This document shows, in pieces, positions 6,825-9,828 of a stretch of 9,828 nt of DNA. The notes under the pieces are model-generated. The model had not been told where the DNA came from. It saw only the letters and a list, made by a program, of their open reading frames with translations, and searched no databases. Position 1 is the stretch's first letter, and each line of letters opens with the position of its first letter. This stretch comes from Lentisphaeria bacterium (GTDB lineage: Bacteria > Verrucomicrobiota > Lentisphaeria > Victivallales > JAUVCU01). The position numbers were made by a program, and so were the translations under genes. The stretch covers positions 1 through 9,828 of the forward strand of contig JAUVCU010000035.1 in the NCBI GenBank assembly GCA_030590715.1. Reading direction: 5' to 3'.

Positions 6825-7946
6825 TTAAGCCAAAGCCTTTTCAATTACAGAAACAACGAATTCACGCATTTCAGGAGTAGACTCAGGGAAGATAGGAAGA
6901 GCGAGAATCTCCTGTGCAGTTCCTTCAGAAACAGGAAAATCTCCTTGCTTATAACCAAGAGACTCAAAACACTCCTGCTCGTGCAGACAAAGAGGATAGT
7001 AGATATCGCAGCCCACATTAGCTTCGCGAAGCGCGTTAAGAACCAAATCTCTTTTTCCTTCTTTAACAAGAATGCTGAACTGATTGTAAATATGACGAAC
7101 TCCGTATTTAGCAATAGCAGGAAGAGCCACTTTATCTCCAATCTTTGATTTTGAGAATAACTCATAGTATTCACAAGCATTTACCTGACGAGCATCTGAC
7201 CATCCGTCAAGATAAGGAAGTTTGATAGACAATACACCCGCCTGAAGAGCGTCAAGACGGAAGTTTCCGCCAATATATTTGTGGTAGTATTTAGGATCCA
7301 TTCCGTGGTTGCGGTAGATTTTAAGCAGCTCGTACTTTTCTTCAGAATTTGTAGTAACAAGTCCACCATCACCGAAACATCCAAGATTCTTACTTGGGAA
7401 GAAAGAGAAACATCCGTAGTCCCCCATGCTACCAGCACGGCGACCTTTGTACTCCGACCCGATTGCCTGCGCACAATCTTCGATTACGATAAGATCGTTT
7501 TCTTTAGCTATTTCCAAAATCGGATCCATATCACAGCACTGTCCAAAAAGGTGAACCGGAATAACAGCTTTCGTTTTGTCCGTGATCTTTGCTTTGATTT
7601 GCTCTGGATCAATATTAAATGTTACCGGATCGATATCAACAAAAACAGGAGTTGCTCCAACACGGGCAATTGCTCCAGCTGTCGCGAAGAAAGTAAACGG
7701 AGTCGTAATAACTTCATCTCCAGCTCCAATCTCTTCAACCATCAGAGCAATAATCAACGCATCCGAACCAGATGTTACTCCAACTCCGTAATCAGCTCCA
7801 CAATATTCCGCACACTCTTTCTCAAACTTATCAACTTTTGGCCCTAGAATAAAATACTGTGATTCCGCTATCTCTGCGATCTCTTTCATTACTTGATCTT
7901 TGAATTCCTGATATTGACCTTTCAGGTCTAAAAGTGGGACTTGCAT
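6825..7946 (-). CDS. DegT/DnrJ/EryC1 family PLP-dependent sugar aminotransferase
   Basis: Enzymes of this family add an amino group from glutamate to a keto-sugar nucleotide, usually for surface polysaccharide or glycolipid synthesis. Starting at the ATG at 7946 the protein has 373 residues, typical for the family. It opens with VPLLDLKGQY, then TSGSDAL (58-64, cofactor phosphate binding), GDEVITTPFTF (76-86), VDIDP, VIPVHLFGQ, the PLP-ring aspartate D157 in IEDCAQ, and FFPSKNLGCFGDGG (182-195) with the Schiff-base lysine K186. The overall pattern is closest to the WbpE/WlbC-type enzymes acting on UDP-3-keto sugars, but substrate cannot be told from sequence alone. An in-frame ATG 39 bases upstream is rejected because GGAGAG (7955-7960) lies 8 bases before 7946 and family homology starts there. 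It is the first gene of the minus-strand cluster. Confidence 0.92.
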   Translation of the reverse strand: MQVPLLDLKGQYQEFKDQVMKEIAEIAESQYFILGPKVDKFEKECAEYCGADYGVGVTSGSDALIIALMVEEIGAGDEVITTPFTFFATAGAIARVGATPVFVDIDPVTFNIDPEQIKAKITDKTKAVIPVHLFGQCCDMDPILEIAKENDLIVIEDCAQAIGSEYKGRRAGSMGDYGCFSFFPSKNLGCFGDGGLVTTNSEEKYELLKIYRNHGMDPKYYHKYIGGNFRLDALQAGVLSIKLPYLDGWSDARQVNACEYYELFSKSKIGDKVALPAIAKYGVRHIYNQFSILVKEGKRDLVLNALREANVGCDIYYPLCLHEQECFESLGYKQGDFPVSEGTAQEILALPIFPESTPEMREFVVSVIEKALA

Positions 7947-7954
7947 TATGATTT

Positions 7955-7960
7955 CTCTCC
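7955..7960 (-). promoter_or_regulatory. Ribosome binding site deciding the aminotransferase start
   Basis: The reverse strand reads GGAGAG here, 8 bases before the ATG at 7946. It supports this start over the upstream in-frame ATG at 7985. Confidence 0.7.
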
Positions 7961-7983
7961 GTTTGTTAGTCGCTCTATCGACC

Positions 7984-8011
7984 AATATGTTTAACTACTT
8001 ACACAACACAA
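7984..8011 (-). promoter_or_regulatory. Candidate promoter for the aminotransferase-exporter-OmpA-ung cluster
   Basis: On the reverse strand TTGTGT (8011 down to 8006) and CATATT (7989 down to 7984) are 16 bases apart, giving a leader of about 30 nt. The -35-like hexamer and spacing are the same as in the candidate pseudopilin promoter at 262-289. Matches are moderate and the DNA is AT-rich. Confidence 0.28.
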
Positions 8012-8055
8012 AGCTGTGAAAGTTTTTATATGCTAGTTTTAAAACCATCATTACC

Positions 8056-8083
8056 TTGAAAAACTGAAATTCTATTGTAAAAT
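8056..8083 (+). promoter_or_regulatory. Candidate sigma70-type promoter for the rlmD-like gene and radC
   Basis: TTGAAA (8056-8061) and TAAAAT (8078-8083) each match the consensus at five of six positions, with a 16-base spacer. Transcription would begin near 8090, leaving a leader of about 105 nt before the TTG start. That leader contains two short perfect stems: ATGGG/CCCAT (8106-8119) and TTAGC/GCTAA (8140-8152). Confidence 0.42.
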
Positions 8084-8181
8084 CAGCCTCTTCATCATAT
8101 AAATCATGGGATACCCCATTAAAGACGCCTGTTAAATTTTTAGCAGCGCTAACATACTACTAATCTCAGAGTGAGCAAGAA

Positions 8182-8187
8182 AGAGGG
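8182..8187 (+). promoter_or_regulatory. Ribosome binding site supporting a TTG start
   Basis: AGAGGG lies 8 bases before the TTG at 8196. No ATG in frame lies nearby upstream, and the TRAM domain starts within a few residues, so the TTG start is well supported. Confidence 0.65.
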
Positions 8188-8195
8188 CTGTTGAA

Positions 8196-9434
8196 TTGTA
8201 TAAAAAAAATGACATTTTTGATTTTAAAGTCGAGAAAATAACGTACGGCGGAAAAGGAATAGGAAAGGTTCAAGGAAAAGTATTTTTCGTAAACGGAGTA
8301 CTCCCGGGCGAACACGTAGAAGTTCAGGAACTTAAAGAGAAAGAAAAATACTCTACTGCCGAACTTGTTAATGTACTCGAACCATCAGAGCACAGAATCG
8401 AGCCAGCACCGGAATTCCTTTTTGTTCCAGAAAGCACGATTTTAAAGCCGACACCATACTCTCCAGGTTACTGCTATTTTTATACCGACTACGAGAACGA
8501 AGTTGCGATTAAGCAGGAACAATTCATTGCGATGATCGACCGCGTCCAGGGAGCTGATGCTTCTGTGTGTCTTCCTCCGATCGCATCACCAAAAGAGATG
8601 AACTACCGAAACAAAATCATTCTTCACGCAAAACTTGATGAAGGAAAAATGAAATTTGGTTATTATAGAGATGGAAACCAGATGGTAATGGAATTGGACG
8701 AATGTCCACTTGCTCACCCGGAGATCAACAAACAGCTAAAAGAACTTGTTGAAAATCCACATTTTATCCACTCTCTTCACGATGGAATGGGACTAACAAT
8801 CCGCCACACCGAAAGTGATGGTGTTAGCTACTGGCGAAACAAGCCGAATAAGAAAGACTCATGGCTGAAAGAAAAAACTGTTCTTGGAGATATCTCAGTT
8901 CCTAAAGGATGCTTCTTCCAGATCAATCCTGCCTGCTGTGACGTCCTGATCAATCAGGTTTCAGATATTATTGAAAAAGTTAAACCGCAATCTGTTGTTG
9001 ACCTTTACTGTGGAGTTGGTATTTTTGCTCTCGCAGCGGCAACGAAAGGCGTTCCGCACGTTGTTGGAATCGATAGTGACGAGAAAAGTATCGTTGCTGC
9101 GAACTACAATGCAAAGAGCAGAAACTTTGAAGACTGTAAGTTTATTGCAGGTGATGCTGAAAAACTTACAAATAATACTTTGAGAAATGTTGATCCGGAA
9201 GAAACTGTTCTAATCATTGATCCGCCACGTAACGGATTGGGTAGAAGAGCTCGTGGAGCAATCAAAGCCAGTGGAATCAAACGCATAATCTATATTTCAT
9301 GCGGACCGGATACTCTTGTTCGTGACCTTAAGGATCTAATCAAAAAAGGTTATACCCTTAAGTCATCACAAATGGTCGATATGTTCCCACGAACATCTCA
9401 CTTTGAAACAGTCAGTTATCTAGAGATCGACTAA
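8196..9434 (+). CDS. rlmD: RlmD/RumA-like RNA (uracil-5-)-methyltransferase with TRAM domain
   Basis: Members methylate C5 of a uridine in 23S rRNA (or tRNA, in TrmA) using S-adenosylmethionine. The 412-residue protein has an N-terminal TRAM RNA-binding domain (about 5-60, with YGGKGIGK and FVNGVLPGE), a central region with FQIN (241-244), the SAM site DLYCGVGIFAL (269-279), GIDSDE (291-296), IDPPRNGLG (341-349) and the catalytic Cys369 in ISCGPDTLVRDL. The general base is likely Glu404 in FPRTSHFETV. The usual SCNP is SCGP here. The four Fe-S ligands of E. coli RumA are mostly missing: only C93 and C170 appear to align. The TTG start is supported by AGAGGG at 8182-8187. radC follows after 2 bp, so the two are probably coupled. 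The family call is firm; the exact target (U1939, U747 or tRNA U54) cannot be told. Confidence 0.88.
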   Translation: MYKKNDIFDFKVEKITYGGKGIGKVQGKVFFVNGVLPGEHVEVQELKEKEKYSTAELVNVLEPSEHRIEPAPEFLFVPESTILKPTPYSPGYCYFYTDYENEVAIKQEQFIAMIDRVQGADASVCLPPIASPKEMNYRNKIILHAKLDEGKMKFGYYRDGNQMVMELDECPLAHPEINKQLKELVENPHFIHSLHDGMGLTIRHTESDGVSYWRNKPNKKDSWLKEKTVLGDISVPKGCFFQINPACCDVLINQVSDIIEKVKPQSVVDLYCGVGIFALAAATKGVPHVVGIDSDEKSIVAANYNAKSRNFEDCKFIAGDAEKLTNNTLRNVDPEETVLIIDPPRNGLGRRARGAIKASGIKRIIYISCGPDTLVRDLKDLIKKGYTLKSSQMVDMFPRTSHFETVSYLEID

Positions 9435-9436
9435 CG

Positions 9437-9828
9437 ATGACGAGCGACCAGCAAAGCGGACACCGGGAAAGGTTAAAACAAAAATTTCTCAAATCCGATT
9501 TTGCTGGCCTGCACGACTATGAGCAGATAGAACTTCTGCTCACCTTTGCAATTCCCCGGCAGGATGTAAAAGACCGCGCCAAGCTACTTATCTCCAGCTT
9601 CAAATCAATACAGGGCATCATCGATGCGCCAATCAGTGAGTTAAGCGCCATTCCAGGAATAAGTTTACATACAGCTATTCTGATAAAAACAGTCAAAGAA
9701 CTGTGTTCGGAATACCTTGCCGATAAATCCCAAAATGAGCAATTCACCATTTCCAGTCCGGAAACGGTTAAAGATTTTGCCAGAATGAAAATAGGTGGGC
9801 TAAAACAGGAAGTTTTTCTGGTTATCTA
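9437..9828 (+). CDS. radC: RadC family protein (JAB/UPF0758), N-terminal part, cut by window edge
   Basis: From the ATG at 9437, 130 codons stay open to the end of the window. The translation starts with SGHRERLKQKFL (7-18), then GLHDYEQIELLLTFAIPRQD (24-43), a helix-hairpin-helix-like segment LSAIPGISLHTAILIK (69-84), and SPETVKDF followed by GGLKQEVFLV (120-129), which is the start of the JAB/MPN-like metal-binding domain. This is the characteristic RadC order. The metal-ligand motif of the JAB domain lies beyond the window. The family was named for DNA repair, but its actual biochemical role is unsettled. The start lies 2 bp after the stop of the rlmD-like gene with only a weak SD, so translational coupling is likely. 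Confidence 0.92.
   Translation, partial: MTSDQQSGHRERLKQKFLKSDFAGLHDYEQIELLLTFAIPRQDVKDRAKLLISSFKSIQGIIDAPISELSAIPGISLHTAILIKTVKELCSEYLADKSQNEQFTISSPETVKDFARMKIGGLKQEVFLVI

Noticed and set aside
7281..7847. A 188-codon plus-strand open frame opposite the aminotransferase gene
   Set aside because: It is antisense to a gene with intact family motifs. Its translation is rich in Arg, Asn, Ser and Ile with no recognisable domain and no good RBS, as expected for a shadow frame.
7947..7985. An upstream in-frame ATG adding 13 residues to the aminotransferase
   Set aside because: The extra residues (MVDRATNKRREII) are not part of the family, and the GGAGAG at 7955-7960 points to the ATG at 7946.
8036..8045. 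GTTTTAAAAC palindrome in the divergent intergenic region
   Set aside because: A 10-bp AT-rich palindrome is expected by chance in such sequence, and it does not overlap a convincing promoter element.
1..9828. Mobile element, CRISPR array, toxin-antitoxin or defence island
   Set aside because: No transposase, integrase, regularly spaced repeats, terminal inverted repeats or paired small toxin-like genes were seen, and all genes fit conserved chromosomal families.

Overview
The window looks like a chromosomal housekeeping region of a Gram-negative bacterium with moderately AT-rich DNA. The evidence is an MsbA-type exporter, a periplasmic/outer-membrane OmpA-domain protein with a signal peptide, and a type II/IV (pseudo)pilin. 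The FSLIEL-type prepilin leader and the mixture of genes fit the PVC superphylum (for example Lentisphaerota or Kiritimatiellota). That placement is an inference from gene style, not proven by any marker here. Ribosome binding sites are clear for only a few genes (ptsI, the rlmD-like gene, the aminotransferase), and GTG and TTG starts occur.

Layout. Bases 1-209 (minus) hold the N-terminal part of recX, cut by the window edge. A 139-bp divergent intergenic region with a perfect 16-bp palindrome separates it from a GspG-like pseudopilin gene (349-1011, plus). Next come ptsH and ptsI (1179-3236, plus), the general phosphotransferase pair. They end only 8 bp from a convergent minus-strand cluster, which in its own 5'-to-3' order is a DegT-family sugar aminotransferase (7946-6825), an MsbA-type ABC exporter (6804-4903), an OmpA-domain envelope protein (4877-3948) and uracil-DNA glycosylase ung (3940-3245). 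Gaps in this cluster are 7-25 bp, so it could be one transcript. A 249-bp divergent intergenic region follows. Then on the plus strand lie an RlmD-like RNA m5U methyltransferase (8196-9434) and the start of radC (9437 onward), which runs off the window.

How the genes may work together. The aminotransferase, exporter and OmpA-domain protein suggest a small envelope module: making an amino sugar, flipping a lipid-linked product across the inner membrane, and anchoring to peptidoglycan. ung is the last gene of that run, with recX and radC at the two window edges, so genome-maintenance genes are scattered among envelope genes. HPr and Enzyme I appear without any Enzyme II component in view, so their phosphoryl acceptor is unknown here.

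I found no mobile element, tRNA, rRNA or CRISPR array, and no clear new multi-gene system. The points most worth a second look are the palindrome between recX and the pseudopilin, the loss of most Fe-S cluster cysteines in the RlmD-like enzyme, the long C-terminal extension of the OmpA-domain protein, and the non-canonical prepilin cleavage site.
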